From Bacteroidota bacterium (GTDB taxonomy: Bacteria; Bacteroidota; Ignavibacteria; Tepidaquicellales; Tepidaquicellaceae): a stretch of DNA of 44,906 nucleotides. The notes beneath the pieces are model-generated. The model did no database searches. It worked only from the letters and a program-made list of their open reading frames with translations, and had not been told where the DNA came from. The stretch is from NCBI GenBank assembly GCA_021286895.1, contig JAJTBN010000002.1, positions 1-44,906 of the forward strand, given 5' to 3'. Positions 16,846-25,663 of the stretch are shown in pieces; position 1 is the first letter of the stretch; each line of letters starts with the position of its first letter. Both the position numbers and the translations under genes were made by a program.

Positions 16846-17919
16846 TTATTCCGATATTCTTTTTACGGCTTCATTAAGCACGGCATTAATCATGGCGCTG
16901 TAATCCATACCCGCGGCGCGCGACGCCTTCGGATAACACGAGTTATCCGCGGGGTCGGGAAGAATTCCAGGCAGCGGGTTAATTTCGATTACGTTCGGCA
17001 CGTTATTCCCGTCGAGTCTTATGTCAATCCTCGCCCAGTCGCGTATGCGCAGGGCTTTGTAGGTGTCTTTGCAGACTTCCTCGATTCGGGAATATATTTT
17101 CTTGTCTATATCCGCGGGACATTTGAAAATGTCCAGTTGGTTTTCCCTCGTATCGAAAAACCATTTCACTTCGTAGGAATAAATCTTATTGAAACCTTCC
17201 GGAACCGAATCAAGGTTTATTTCTACGACGGGAAGTACGCGGACGTTATCGCCGTTGCCAAGCATGGCAACCGTAAACTCTTTACCCGGCACGAAATCCT
17301 CCACGAGCGCGGGCTGACCGTAGCACGATTTAATTCTTTCAATCTCGCTGTTAAGTTCTTCCGTGCTGTTTGCGACAGAAGAATTGTATATACCCTTTGA
17401 TGACCCTTCGTGCAGCGGTTTTACAAATTTCGGAAAATTCAAAGCAGAACCGTTCTTTACCGGCCGGTCTGTTATGAAGAATTTTGAATTAGGAATATTG
17501 TAGTAGGATAAAATCTCTTTGCATCTTGATTTGTCATGGCAGATTCCTATCGTTATCGAATCGCTTCCCGTGAAAGGTATGTTAAGCATTTCGAGCATTG
17601 ATGGTATCTGCGATTCTCTTGAAGCCCCGTTAAATCCCTCGGCGACATTAAACACAAAATCGGGTCTTAAATCTTTAAGTCTGCGGTACGCGTTTTCATC
17701 GGCTTCAACAAGTTCAACATCGTGATTTCCCGCTTCCAGAGCGGATTTCACGGCGCCGATGGTTTCCATTGAGTCCCATTCGGCATACGTGTCGTCAATA
17801 CGCTCTGGATAGTTATCTACGAGATCGCGGTTGATGTATTTTGCCGCGTTCTCGGACACTTTTCCCTGCGGATTTTCTCCGTCGTCGTGTTTTACATTAT
17901 ATGTTAACGCAAGTTTCAA
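16846..17919 (-). CDS. ATP-grasp ligase, D-Ala-D-Ala-ligase-like (first paralog)
   Basis: This 357-residue protein starts at a TTG (MKLALTYN), chosen because it aligns with the start of its paralog and because no in-frame ATG lies upstream. The landmarks are FNVAEGFNGASRESQIPSML, IPFTGSDSITIGICHDKSRCKEIL, FPKFVKPLHEGSSKGI, PALVEDFVPGKEFTVAM and ARIDIRLDGNNVPNVIEINP. The two ligases are clearly homologous but differ throughout the substrate region, so they probably act on different substrates in consecutive steps. It is the first gene of the operon and is preceded by a candidate promoter. Confidence 0.85.
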   Translation of the reverse strand: MKLALTYNVKHDDGENPQGKVSENAAKYINRDLVDNYPERIDDTYAEWDSMETIGAVKSALEAGNHDVELVEADENAYRRLKDLRPDFVFNVAEGFNGASRESQIPSMLEMLNIPFTGSDSITIGICHDKSRCKEILSYYNIPNSKFFITDRPVKNGSALNFPKFVKPLHEGSSKGIYNSSVANSTEELNSEIERIKSCYGQPALVEDFVPGKEFTVAMLGNGDNVRVLPVVEINLDSVPEGFNKIYSYEVKWFFDTRENQLDIFKCPADIDKKIYSRIEEVCKDTYKALRIRDWARIDIRLDGNNVPNVIEINPLPGILPDPADNSCYPKASRAAGMDYSAMINAVLNEAVKRISE

Positions 17920-17950
17920 GAAAAACTGAATTTTCTTTAATTAATTTCAC

Positions 17951-17980
17951 GAAATATAACATTATAACTTTAATTGTCAA
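17951..17980 (-). promoter_or_regulatory. Candidate promoter of the ATP-grasp/GNAT/kamA operon
   Basis: On the minus strand, TTGACA (17975-17980) is followed after 16 bases by TATATTTC (17951-17958), which resembles both a relaxed -10 and the Bacteroidota -7 element TAnnTTTG. It ends about 30 bases before the TTG start of the first gene. It was judged by eye. Confidence 0.4.
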
Positions 17981-18084
17981 CAAGTTTTCAGTTTAAAAAC
18001 AAATTTTTTCAATTTTGTTTTTGAAGCGGAATCGGCAGGTCTCTTTATTGATGTCAAGTGTTTTGTAGTATCAGATGATTTGTG

Positions 18085-18190
18085 GTGTCAGGTATTCACC
18101 TGACACGCAGGCCGAAAGCCTGCAATATAGGAATGGTCATTGCGGTCAGGCATTCGCCTGACCGCGCGCCAGGTAAATACCTGACGCCAC
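18085..18190. repeat. Cluster of four REP-like palindromes
   Basis: Four hairpins follow one another: 18085-18106 (9-bp arms), 18107-18123 (6-bp arms, GCAGGC/GCCTGC), 18142-18165 (10-bp arms, GCGGTCAGGC) and 18166-18187 (10-bp arms with one mismatch). All but the second share a CAGG...CCTG core. A 21-base segment of the last hairpin plus its flank recurs exactly at 25834-25854. The cluster lies 22 bases downstream of the tex stop and could act as a terminator or 3'-end stabiliser. Confidence 0.85.
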
Positions 18191-18211
18191 TAAAAAATAT
18201 TCTCTTACAGT

Positions 18212-20458
18212 CTACTTCTTCCCGAACTTGTTCATCAGATTCTTCAACTTAGTATCAAGGTCTTCTTTGGCCGGTTTCTTTTCTTTCTTCACGTTAACCT
18301 TTACTTTGTCTTCCATTCTCATCGAAAGCGATATTCTTTTTCGCGGAACGTCGACCTCAACAACCCTTACTGTTACTTTCTGCGCTACCTTCAGAACATC
18401 CGCAGGATTCTTAATGAATCCATCCGCTATCTCGCTTATGTGAACCAGCCCGTCCTGATGTACGCCGATATCGACAAACGCTCCGAAGTTCGTGATGTTT
18501 GTCACTATACCCGGCAGTTTCATTCCGGGCGCGAGGTCGTCTATCTTGTCTATTCCTTTCGCGAATTCGAACGCTTCGAATTTTTCTCGCGGGTCTCTTC
18601 CCGGCTTCTTCAGTTCGCTTCGTATATCTTCAAGCGTCGGCAATCCTATTTTATCGTCAACATATTTTTCTATTTTGACTTTATCCTGATAAAGCGGGTT
18701 AATCATTAAATCGGATACTGAACATCCAACATCTTCCGCCATTCTTTCTACAACGTGATAACTTTCAGGGTGAACGGCGCTCGCGTCAAGCGGATTTTTT
18801 CCGTTCCTGATTCTCAAAAATCCCGCCGCCTGCTCGAACGCCTTTCCGCCGAGACGCGGTATTTTCTTCAACTCATCTCTCGACGAAAACGGTCCGTTGC
18901 TGTCCCTGTATGCGACGATTGCGGACGCGAGTTTCGGACCGAGCCCTGAAACGTACGTCAGCAGCTGCTTTGAGGCCGTGTTGACTTCAACGCCTACTTT
19001 GTTTACGCAACTAACGACAACATCGTCGAGTTTCTGTTTCAACTGCGTCTGGTTAACGTCGTGCTGGTACTGCCCGACGCCTATCGACTTCGGGTCAATT
19101 TTCACGAGTTCCGCGAGCGGGTCCATCAATCTTCTTCCGATAGAAACGCTTCCCCTAACTGTTACATCGTAATCAGGAAATTCTTCTCTCGCGACTTCTG
19201 ATGCCGAATAAATCGAAGCGCCGCTTTCGTTAACCATTATAACAGGAGTTTTCTTTATCTTTTCGTCAGTCTGGCTTAAAAGAATTTTTTTCACGAACTC
19301 TTCAGTCTCTCTACCCGCCGTTCCGTTTCCGATGGCAATCACCTCGCTTCCGAATGCTTTCAGAAGTTCAAGCACCTTGCGCGCCGCCTCTGCCGCCTTG
19401 CCTTCACCCGTATGCGGATAAACTGTTTCGTTATGAAGAAGTTTTCCCTGCCTGTTCAGAACAACAACTTTGCAGCCAGTCCTGAAACCCGGGTCAAACG
19501 CCATTAGCGATTTTTCCCCGAGCGGAGCGGCCATCAGCAACTGATGCAGATTCTCCGCGAAAACCTTTATTGCTTCTTCATCCGCCTTGGCTTTTAACGC
19601 AGCGCGGTATTCCGATTCCATAGAGAGCGAAAGCAGACGCTTGTAACTGTCGGTAACCGCGAGTTTAACCTGCGCTCCCGCATCGTTATTGTTTTTCAGA
19701 AAATTCTTTTCGAGTATTTCAATCGCCTCGGGTTCGTCCGGCATTACGTCAACCTTCAGCATATCTTCCTTCTCGCCCCTGAACATCGCGAGTATCCTGT
19801 GCGACGGCGATTTCGAAGCCGGCTCCTTCCAGTCATAGTAATCTTTGTATTTTACGCCTTCATCATCCTTGCCTTTCGCGACCTTCGAATACATAACCGC
19901 CTTCGTATTGAACAACTCTCTCATCTTCTCGCGCGCAGTCTGGTCTTCCGAAACCCATTCCGCGATTATGTCGCGCGCACCCGCGAGCGCCTCTTCGTTC
20001 GACTTAACGCCTTTTTCTTCGTCAATGAATTTACCCGCCTCTGTCGCCAAATCGAAATCATTCTGTCCGAATATCACAAGAGCGAGCGGCTCCAGTCCTT
20101 TCTCCTTCGCGATTGTAGCGCGTGTGCGTTTCTTCGGCTTGTAAGGAAGATAAATGTCCTCGAGTACCGTCATCGTTTCGGCAGTGTCTATTTTTCCTTT
20201 GAGTTCTTCCGTAAGCAGGTCACGCTCCGCCAGAGATTTAAGTATGGCTTCGCGCCTCTTGTCGAGTTCTTCGAGTTGTATCAGCCTGTCGCGAATCGAT
20301 GTGATTTCAACCTCGTCGAGGCTACCTGTAAGTTCTTTTCTGTATCTCGCTATGAAAGGCACGGTCGCGTCTTCCATCAGTAGTTTCGCAGTGTTTTCAA
20401 CCTGATGTACTTTCAGTTTCAGTTCATCCGCTATGCGCGGAGCGTATTTCAAATCCAT
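18212..20458 (-). CDS. tex: Tex-family transcription accessory / S1 RNA-binding protein
   Basis: The chosen start (MDLKYAPRIADEL, with AAGGA just upstream) gives 748 residues, close to the usual Tex length. The frame extends 33 codons further, but those residues do not look like Tex. In order it has an N-terminal helical HTH-like region (FIARYRKELTGSLDEVEI), the YqgF/RNase-H-like domain (MAFDPGFRTGCKVVVL), helix-hairpin-helix motifs (LLTYVSGLGPKLASAIVAYR) and a C-terminal S1 domain (GMKLPGIVTNITNFGAFVDIG), then a Lys-rich tail. Tex proteins bind nucleic acid and influence transcription. It lies 19 bases after a deoxynucleotidase gene. Confidence 0.95.
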   Translation of the reverse strand: MDLKYAPRIADELKLKVHQVENTAKLLMEDATVPFIARYRKELTGSLDEVEITSIRDRLIQLEELDKRREAILKSLAERDLLTEELKGKIDTAETMTVLEDIYLPYKPKKRTRATIAKEKGLEPLALVIFGQNDFDLATEAGKFIDEEKGVKSNEEALAGARDIIAEWVSEDQTAREKMRELFNTKAVMYSKVAKGKDDEGVKYKDYYDWKEPASKSPSHRILAMFRGEKEDMLKVDVMPDEPEAIEILEKNFLKNNNDAGAQVKLAVTDSYKRLLSLSMESEYRAALKAKADEEAIKVFAENLHQLLMAAPLGEKSLMAFDPGFRTGCKVVVLNRQGKLLHNETVYPHTGEGKAAEAARKVLELLKAFGSEVIAIGNGTAGRETEEFVKKILLSQTDEKIKKTPVIMVNESGASIYSASEVAREEFPDYDVTVRGSVSIGRRLMDPLAELVKIDPKSIGVGQYQHDVNQTQLKQKLDDVVVSCVNKVGVEVNTASKQLLTYVSGLGPKLASAIVAYRDSNGPFSSRDELKKIPRLGGKAFEQAAGFLRIRNGKNPLDASAVHPESYHVVERMAEDVGCSVSDLMINPLYQDKVKIEKYVDDKIGLPTLEDIRSELKKPGRDPREKFEAFEFAKGIDKIDDLAPGMKLPGIVTNITNFGAFVDIGVHQDGLVHISEIADGFIKNPADVLKVAQKVTVRVVEVDVPRKRISLSMRMEDKVKVNVKKEKKPAKEDLDTKLKNLMNKFGKK

Positions 20459-20477
20459 TACATTCCTTATTTTAAAA

Positions 20478-21017
20478 TTACAAAGATAAAACCTCTTCCC
20501 AATTATTCCACGTAATTCTTTTGCCGTTGACAATTTTCCTGTTATAACTCTTGTCAAAAATTATGTGCTCCCACGCAGGCTTGCAGACGCCTGTGACTTC
20601 AGGCTTGTCGTCGATGAGTATATCGCCTCTTACGAGAGTCTTATCCCTCGAAAGAATCAGACGCATTGTCCAGTCGTGTCCGAGATGCTTTTCCACCCAT
20701 TCGTATTTCTCGGCGACACAGTTCTTATACTGGCGCATCGGGCTTGTACAGATAAAAACTTCATGCCCTTTTTCTTTCATCTTCTTCACGCCTTTAATGC
20801 CTCCGGGAATTTCGGGAAGCGAAGAAACAAAGTTTTCTTCCGTGAACAGTTCAGTCATCGCGGGCAGAAGTTCCTCGGGATATTCATCGCGCATGTAGAA
20901 TTCTTTTCTTTCTTCAAGCGGGATGTAAAATTTGTCAGGATGCCGTTTTCGCCATTCGGCAAGAAATCCGCCGTCAAAATCGGCAAGCACGTCGTCCATG
21001 TCAACAAGTATTATCAT
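20478..21017 (-). CDS. 5'(3')-deoxyribonucleotidase-like HAD phosphatase
   Basis: The chosen start (MIILVDMDDVLADFDGG) gives 179 residues. A longer frame begins at 21101, but its first 28 residues do not resemble the family. The HAD motifs are DMDDVLADF (motif I), FICTSP (motif II Thr/Ser) and DILIDDKPE (motif IV Asp pair), as in the cytosolic dNT-1/NT5C group that removes phosphate from deoxynucleoside monophosphates. It is probably cotranscribed with tex, with a 19-base gap. Confidence 0.85.
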   Translation of the reverse strand: MIILVDMDDVLADFDGGFLAEWRKRHPDKFYIPLEERKEFYMRDEYPEELLPAMTELFTEENFVSSLPEIPGGIKGVKKMKEKGHEVFICTSPMRQYKNCVAEKYEWVEKHLGHDWTMRLILSRDKTLVRGDILIDDKPEVTGVCKPAWEHIIFDKSYNRKIVNGKRITWNNWEEVLSL

Positions 21018-21173
21018 AGGAATAATTATTTTCTGCAATTTACAAACTACGCCCCGTTCTTTGTATTCATTTTCTACTCCACTTTTCTTTTGATAGCACA
21101 CAGAAAGAACGGATGGAACAGATAAGAACGGATTATTTCTATTTTGATAGAAATAATTCGCTCTTTTTGAGTT

Positions 21174-22373
21174 CTATAAAAAAGAAGACGCAATGTATGC
21201 CGTGCTCCACGCGCTCTGAAAATTAAAGCCGCCTGTGATGCCGTCTATATCCAGCACTTCGCCGGCAAAGAAAAGATTTTTACAGACCTTGCTCTCCATC
21301 GTTCTGAAATCAACCTCCTTCAGATTAATTCCTCCCGCCGTCACGAATTCTTCCTTGTTCGTGTTCTTTCCGCTTATCTCAAACAAACTCCTGAACAACG
21401 CTTCTTTCAGTTTGATGACATCCGATTTCGAAACGTCCCTCCATTTCTTTTCCGTGCTGACTCCCGAACGGCTTACAAGCGTCTCCCACAACCGCGACGG
21501 TATTTCATTCGTATGAGTATTAACTATCTTTTTTTCTCCGTTTACTGTTTTGAACTCATCGACGATATTTGCGCTCTTCACAAAAGAAATTTCAAGATTG
21601 AATTTGTATTCCCTTTCCTTTAACTCTCTCGCCGCGAACGCCGACAGTTTCAGAATAGCAGGCCCGCTGAAACCGTTGTGAGTAATCAACAGGCTCCCTT
21701 CCGAAGAATACTTAACCCCCTTAATTTTCAGAACAGCATGGCTGGCGGAAATTCCCGAAAGACCTCTCAGCGAAGAATCCCTGCAAACAAAAGAGAATAA
21801 AGAAGGAACGGGCTCCTTAATCGTATGCCCGAGTTTCCTAATCAGATTAAATCCTGAAGCGTCCGGGAATCCTCCCGGACAGTACAACAGTTTATCGAAA
21901 GCGTAAGCGATTCTCTTCCTGTCGTATACAATGAACTTGCCGGCGGTTCGTTCGATTTCGTTCACGTCGAAACCGGTAACGATTTTAATTCCGTGTTTTT
22001 TTGCGAGTGACGTGAAAAGTGTAATGATTGTGTTGGAGTCGTCTGTAACAGGAAACATTCTCCCGTCTTTTTCGGTTTTAAGTTTTACACCCCGCGATTC
22101 AAACCAGTCAACGGCTTCGGCGCTTCCGAACTTATTGAAAACAGACAACAGTTCTTTGCCGCCTCTCGGGTAGTTTAAAATAAATTCCCTGGCATCCCGC
22201 AGCGCGTTAGTTACATTGCATCTTCCGCCGCCCGAGATTCTCACCTTCGAAAGGATTCTTGCGGATTTTTCCAGTATGACGATTTCGGCATCATTGTTCT
22301 TTTCAGCGCAGTTAACGGCCCCGAAAAATCCGGCCGCCCCTCCGCCTATGACCCCGATTTTCGTTTTGCTCAT
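21174..22373 (-). CDS. FAD-dependent oxidoreductase, HI0933/BaiN family
   Basis: This 399-residue flavoprotein has the dinucleotide-binding GVIGGGAAGFFGAVNCAE at its N terminus, the family signature SKVRISGGGRCNVTNA near residue 42 and the C-terminal FAD contact FFAGEVLDIDGITGGFNFQSAWSTA. The family includes proteins named BaiN and YhiN; the physiological substrate of most members is unknown. It overlaps the DUF2007 gene by ATGA, so the two are coupled. Confidence 0.93.
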   Translation of the reverse strand: MSKTKIGVIGGGAAGFFGAVNCAEKNNDAEIVILEKSARILSKVRISGGGRCNVTNALRDAREFILNYPRGGKELLSVFNKFGSAEAVDWFESRGVKLKTEKDGRMFPVTDDSNTIITLFTSLAKKHGIKIVTGFDVNEIERTAGKFIVYDRKRIAYAFDKLLYCPGGFPDASGFNLIRKLGHTIKEPVPSLFSFVCRDSSLRGLSGISASHAVLKIKGVKYSSEGSLLITHNGFSGPAILKLSAFAARELKEREYKFNLEISFVKSANIVDEFKTVNGEKKIVNTHTNEIPSRLWETLVSRSGVSTEKKWRDVSKSDVIKLKEALFRSLFEISGKNTNKEEFVTAGGINLKEVDFRTMESKVCKNLFFAGEVLDIDGITGGFNFQSAWSTAYIASSFL

Positions 22374-22666
22374 TTATCGGATTCGGTCTCTTCGTCTTCG
22401 CTTTCCGCGCCGCTGCTTTCTTCAACGCCCTTCAGCAGTTCCTTCGCGTACTCCTCATTCTCCGGCAGAACCATAATGTTCATCGGTCCTGTCAATGGAT
22501 TGAATCCCGTACCGACAACGCCAAGACCCACGAGGTCCTGCACGCCTTCGTTCTTTACCATGTATTCAATGCCCGCTTCGTCGAGTATTGACTTCGCAAG
22601 CGCTATAACTCCTTCGTGCCCGCTCTTGAAAACCGACACGAGTTTTTCTTTATCCGGATTTGCCAT
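22370..22666 (-). CDS. DUF2007 domain protein
   Basis: This 98-residue soluble protein has the DUF2007 pattern: VSVFKSGHEGVIALAKSILDEAGIEYMVKNEG, then NPLTGPMNIMVLPENEEYAKELL, with an acidic tail. Such proteins are thought to bind ligands or signal, but no activity is established. It is translationally coupled to the flavoprotein gene that follows. Confidence 0.88.
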   Translation of the reverse strand: MANPDKEKLVSVFKSGHEGVIALAKSILDEAGIEYMVKNEGVQDLVGLGVVGTGFNPLTGPMNIMVLPENEEYAKELLKGVEESSGAESEDEETESDK

Positions 22667-22713
22667 ATCAACTCCTTTTAATTTGCCTTCATATAAATAT
22701 AATCAAAAAAACG

Positions 22714-23748
22714 TCACTTAGTAAACGAAAATCTTACTGACGTTTTGAACACCGCCGAATTAATCAGATCTTTGTATGCCTGAAGAACTTCGGGCGACGA
22801 ATCGATTCTCATGTTTGAAATGCTCCCGTCCTCGTTGTCGAATGACGAATGCCAGTATGATATCGCCTTTATCCTCGGAAAACGCCCGCTCATAACGGCG
22901 TCGAAAGCCTCCCTTATCCATTCCGCCTTGCTGCCGCCGTTCGGGTCTTCAACCACACCGAACTCTGCTATTGCAAGCGGCCGTTTAGAAGATATTTTTT
23001 CCATTTCCCTGTAAGCGGGAGTGAATACGTCGGAAAATTTATCCCAGTGCCATCCGGGTTTCTGCGAACCGTAAACGCTCATACCTATCCAGTCGATGTA
23101 ATCGTCCCCTGGATAGTATGATTTCAGCGTGTTCCAGTCTTTCAGCGGATCTGAAACAGCGTTGACATGGTACATCCATGTTATGTTGTCCGCGTCTTCG
23201 TCGCGCATAATTTCGACAATGTGCCTATGCGCATCCTTGTAAAGTTCCGCGCCTTTCTTCCCTCCGTTAAAAACTCCGCTCCACGGGAACCAGTTGCCGT
23301 TCATCTCCGGCGCGAACTCGGCAAGCACGGGCTTCCCGAACTTTTTCGCGTCGTCTGCCCACTTAATCAGGTCGTCGTCATAAGTGCCGTCAACGATTCT
23401 TTCAAGAGCGTATATGTAATCTTTCCTGCCTGTAATCCAGTCGTTGCGCGGCATTATTCTTATGTAAGGCACGGAATTAAACGACGCGATAACTTTGCAG
23501 TTGTTCATCGGAAATTTGATTCCCTTGAACCAGTTGTTCGAAAAACATACCCAGACAGGATTGTGACCCGATATATCGATGTAATCTTTTATTCTTTCTT
23601 TGGTTACGCTGTCCTCGGTGCTTCCCATATCGGGAAATACGCCCGCGTATATACCTGTGACGGGCGGTAGAAATTTTCCGTATTTCTCCTGCGCGTGAAT
23701 GCATACGGCAAGAAGGGATATTATTATGAGGAGAATTTTAACTTTCAC
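22714..23748 (-). CDS. Exported glycoside hydrolase, GH26-like
   Basis: This 344-residue protein has a signal peptide (ends CIHAQ). The GH26 landmarks are the acid/base Glu in FAPEMNGNWFPW (near residue 143) and the nucleophile Glu in LAIAEFGVVED (near 265), with DYIDWIGMSVYG between them. GH26 members cut beta-mannans and related glycans. It overlaps the Kir channel gene by ATGA, an unexpected partnership, and a methyltransferase gene precedes both. Substrate preference cannot be read here. Confidence 0.87.
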   Translation of the reverse strand: MKVKILLIIISLLAVCIHAQEKYGKFLPPVTGIYAGVFPDMGSTEDSVTKERIKDYIDISGHNPVWVCFSNNWFKGIKFPMNNCKVIASFNSVPYIRIMPRNDWITGRKDYIYALERIVDGTYDDDLIKWADDAKKFGKPVLAEFAPEMNGNWFPWSGVFNGGKKGAELYKDAHRHIVEIMRDEDADNITWMYHVNAVSDPLKDWNTLKSYYPGDDYIDWIGMSVYGSQKPGWHWDKFSDVFTPAYREMEKISSKRPLAIAEFGVVEDPNGGSKAEWIREAFDAVMSGRFPRIKAISYWHSSFDNEDGSISNMRIDSSPEVLQAYKDLINSAVFKTSVRFSFTK

Positions 23749-24692
23749 ATTTCCGCCTTTTCATAATCGCTCATGTGGTCAAGCGCCACCTGCGATTTGC
23801 CTGATTCGTCAATTATTATTATGCGCTTGAATTTCGCTCCGTAAACTACTTCGTCGTGCCTGTAGGAAAATCTCGCGTTCACTGTCTGCGCGAATGTATC
23901 GTCGTATGCCTTGAACAGAATAAGAAACTCGGCTTCCTGTTTATTAAGTTCTTCGATAGTTTTTCCGTACATAGGGCTTTCATCATTAATTATGTGATTG
24001 ACAGTCCAGACAGTCGGGAAGAAAACTATCCGCGCGTATTCAAGTTTAAGGTTGAAAAATTTCCTTAACTCGGTACCGTCATCAGCTGGTTCGAGCCATG
24101 ACGCGATTATTTGAATTTCAGCGTCCATCATTTCCGTGTTGAACGCGTTCGCTATCCTGAATTGAAATGCCGTAAGGTTGTCCGCCCATCTTGTAATTAT
24201 CGCGTTCGTACTGAATTTCATGTTTGTAACGGGTCTCGAAAACCTTCCGTAAAGCAAACCTGTCGCGACCGCGAAGACCATCAGCCCTACTCCGGCTTCA
24301 AGCGTGGCTATTATATTCGTCCATGAATTCTGGGGGTTAACCCTTCCAAAGCCCACAGTGGTAAGCGTTTGGGCGCTGAAGAAGAACGAATTCATGAAAG
24401 CGTGAAGCGTTCCGAGGTCTGTTTCGATTCCGAGATGCTCGGGTCCCGCCGCGTAATAAAACAAAGTGAAAATAAGATTGATTATTACGTAGAACAGAAG
24501 AGCAAGCAAGAAAAACCGTGACCATGAAATGTTAATCAGGTAATGGTACAGGTTGAAAGACTCAAGTCTCGGGATTCCCGTTTTCCGTACGTTGAACGAA
24601 CCGTCGCGCTTTATTATACGCTGTGTTCTCGTCTGGAATTTGGAGCTCAGCCCGGTATCTTCTATTTCGTTTTGATTTTTGATTCTTGTCAT
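23745..24692 (-). CDS. Inward-rectifier potassium channel (KirBac type)
   Basis: This 315-residue protein has two transmembrane helices flanking the pore helix and selectivity filter (SAQTLTTVGFGRVNPQN, near residue 115), with Phe rather than Tyr in the filter (TVGFG). GLLYGRFSRP follows the second helix, and a cytoplasmic beta-rich Kir domain (about residues 160-310) completes the protein. It conducts K+ across the inner membrane and is probably gated by lipids or ligands. It is sandwiched between a methyltransferase gene (3-base gap) and the GH26 gene (ATGA overlap). Confidence 0.93.
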   Translation of the reverse strand: MTRIKNQNEIEDTGLSSKFQTRTQRIIKRDGSFNVRKTGIPRLESFNLYHYLINISWSRFFLLALLFYVIINLIFTLFYYAAGPEHLGIETDLGTLHAFMNSFFFSAQTLTTVGFGRVNPQNSWTNIIATLEAGVGLMVFAVATGLLYGRFSRPVTNMKFSTNAIITRWADNLTAFQFRIANAFNTEMMDAEIQIIASWLEPADDGTELRKFFNLKLEYARIVFFPTVWTVNHIINDESPMYGKTIEELNKQEAEFLILFKAYDDTFAQTVNARFSYRHDEVVYGAKFKRIIIIDESGKSQVALDHMSDYEKAEM

Positions 24693-24695
24693 ATA

Positions 24696-25535
24696 TTATG
24701 ATGCCGTAACATCGAGAAAAGCGTCGGCGGAGAATTTATTGAAGAGTTTCTTCGATTGATTGTATAAAAGCCCCTTGTTATCGAGTATGTACGGCAGATT
24801 CCGCGTTTCAATTTTTGTAAAACCGCTTTTCGACAGCGTCTCTTTCAGCGTTGCAGCCGTGAAAAATGTTCTGTGATAAAGCGGGTGATTGCCGCCTTTC
24901 CATTTTTTTCCGCTCAATCTGAATTTTATGCTGTTCAGGTTCGGCACTTCTACTATTAACAATCCGCCTTCCTTTAAAATCCCCTTAACTTTTTTTAACT
25001 CTTCAACCGGATTCATTATGTGCTCGAGAACATGCCACATCGTTATCAAATCGTACTTCTTTCCCTCTTTCAGCAAATCGTCAAGCGTCTTTTTGCTCAC
25101 GTCAAGATTGTAATTATCCCTTGCGAAATTGAGCGCGTTCATGGAAACGTCAATACCCGTAACGCTGAATCCAGCATCTGTGCAGGATTTCAGGAATAGT
25201 CCCGTTCCGCAGCCGATATCAAGAAGAGTGAAGTCGTTTCGCGGTTTATACGCTCCTGCGCTTGCATTATTTTCAAGCAGAGTCTTAATGAAAGCTACGC
25301 GCTGCCTGTTTATCTCATAAATTTCGGAAAGATGTGCAAATCGAGAATCTTTATTATAATCATCGCCTTTAAACTCTATAGTATAGTAATCCTCATAGAT
25401 TTCCTTCTCGTCTGGCGGATTAAGCAGATACGTTAACCCGCATTCTTCACACTCGCCGATAATGAAATCTTTCTCCCTTATCCTCTCTTTATATCCTTTA
25501 TTCCCGCAGTTCGGGCAGACCCTCATAGTAATCAT
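24696..25535 (-). CDS. SAM-dependent methyltransferase with N-terminal zinc ribbon
   Basis: This 279-residue protein starts with two CxxC pairs (CPNCGNKGY and CEECGLTYL) forming a zinc ribbon. A class I methyltransferase follows, with motif I LLDIGCGTGLFL (near residue 107), GIDVSMNAL (motif II Asp) and MWHVLEHIMNP. Proteins of this layout are often found with polysaccharide or lipid modification genes; the substrate is unknown. It is the first gene of a three-gene operon with the Kir channel and GH26. Confidence 0.88.
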   Translation of the reverse strand: MITMRVCPNCGNKGYKERIREKDFIIGECEECGLTYLLNPPDEKEIYEDYYTIEFKGDDYNKDSRFAHLSEIYEINRQRVAFIKTLLENNASAGAYKPRNDFTLLDIGCGTGLFLKSCTDAGFSVTGIDVSMNALNFARDNYNLDVSKKTLDDLLKEGKKYDLITMWHVLEHIMNPVEELKKVKGILKEGGLLIVEVPNLNSIKFRLSGKKWKGGNHPLYHRTFFTAATLKETLSKSGFTKIETRNLPYILDNKGLLYNQSKKLFNKFSADAFLDVTAS

Positions 25536-25640
25536 TTCAATAAATATACTTTATATCGCCCTCTTTTTCAGTGCGGATTAGCAAACTATATTTAGTGCTT
25601 CCGAAGTTGGAAAAAGTAAAAGGAGTAATTTTATTTGTCA

Positions 25641-25663
25641 TTCCCGAACGTTCTTTTCGGGAA
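25641..25663. repeat. Palindromic hairpin
   Basis: Perfect 8-bp arms (TTCCCGAA and TTCGGGAA) close a 7-base loop. No T-run follows, so it is not a normal terminator. Confidence 0.6.

Noticed and set aside
20459-20557. Longer N terminus for Tex
   Set aside because: The added residues overlap the end of the nucleotidase gene and do not look like Tex, while the Met at 20458 has an AAGGA site.
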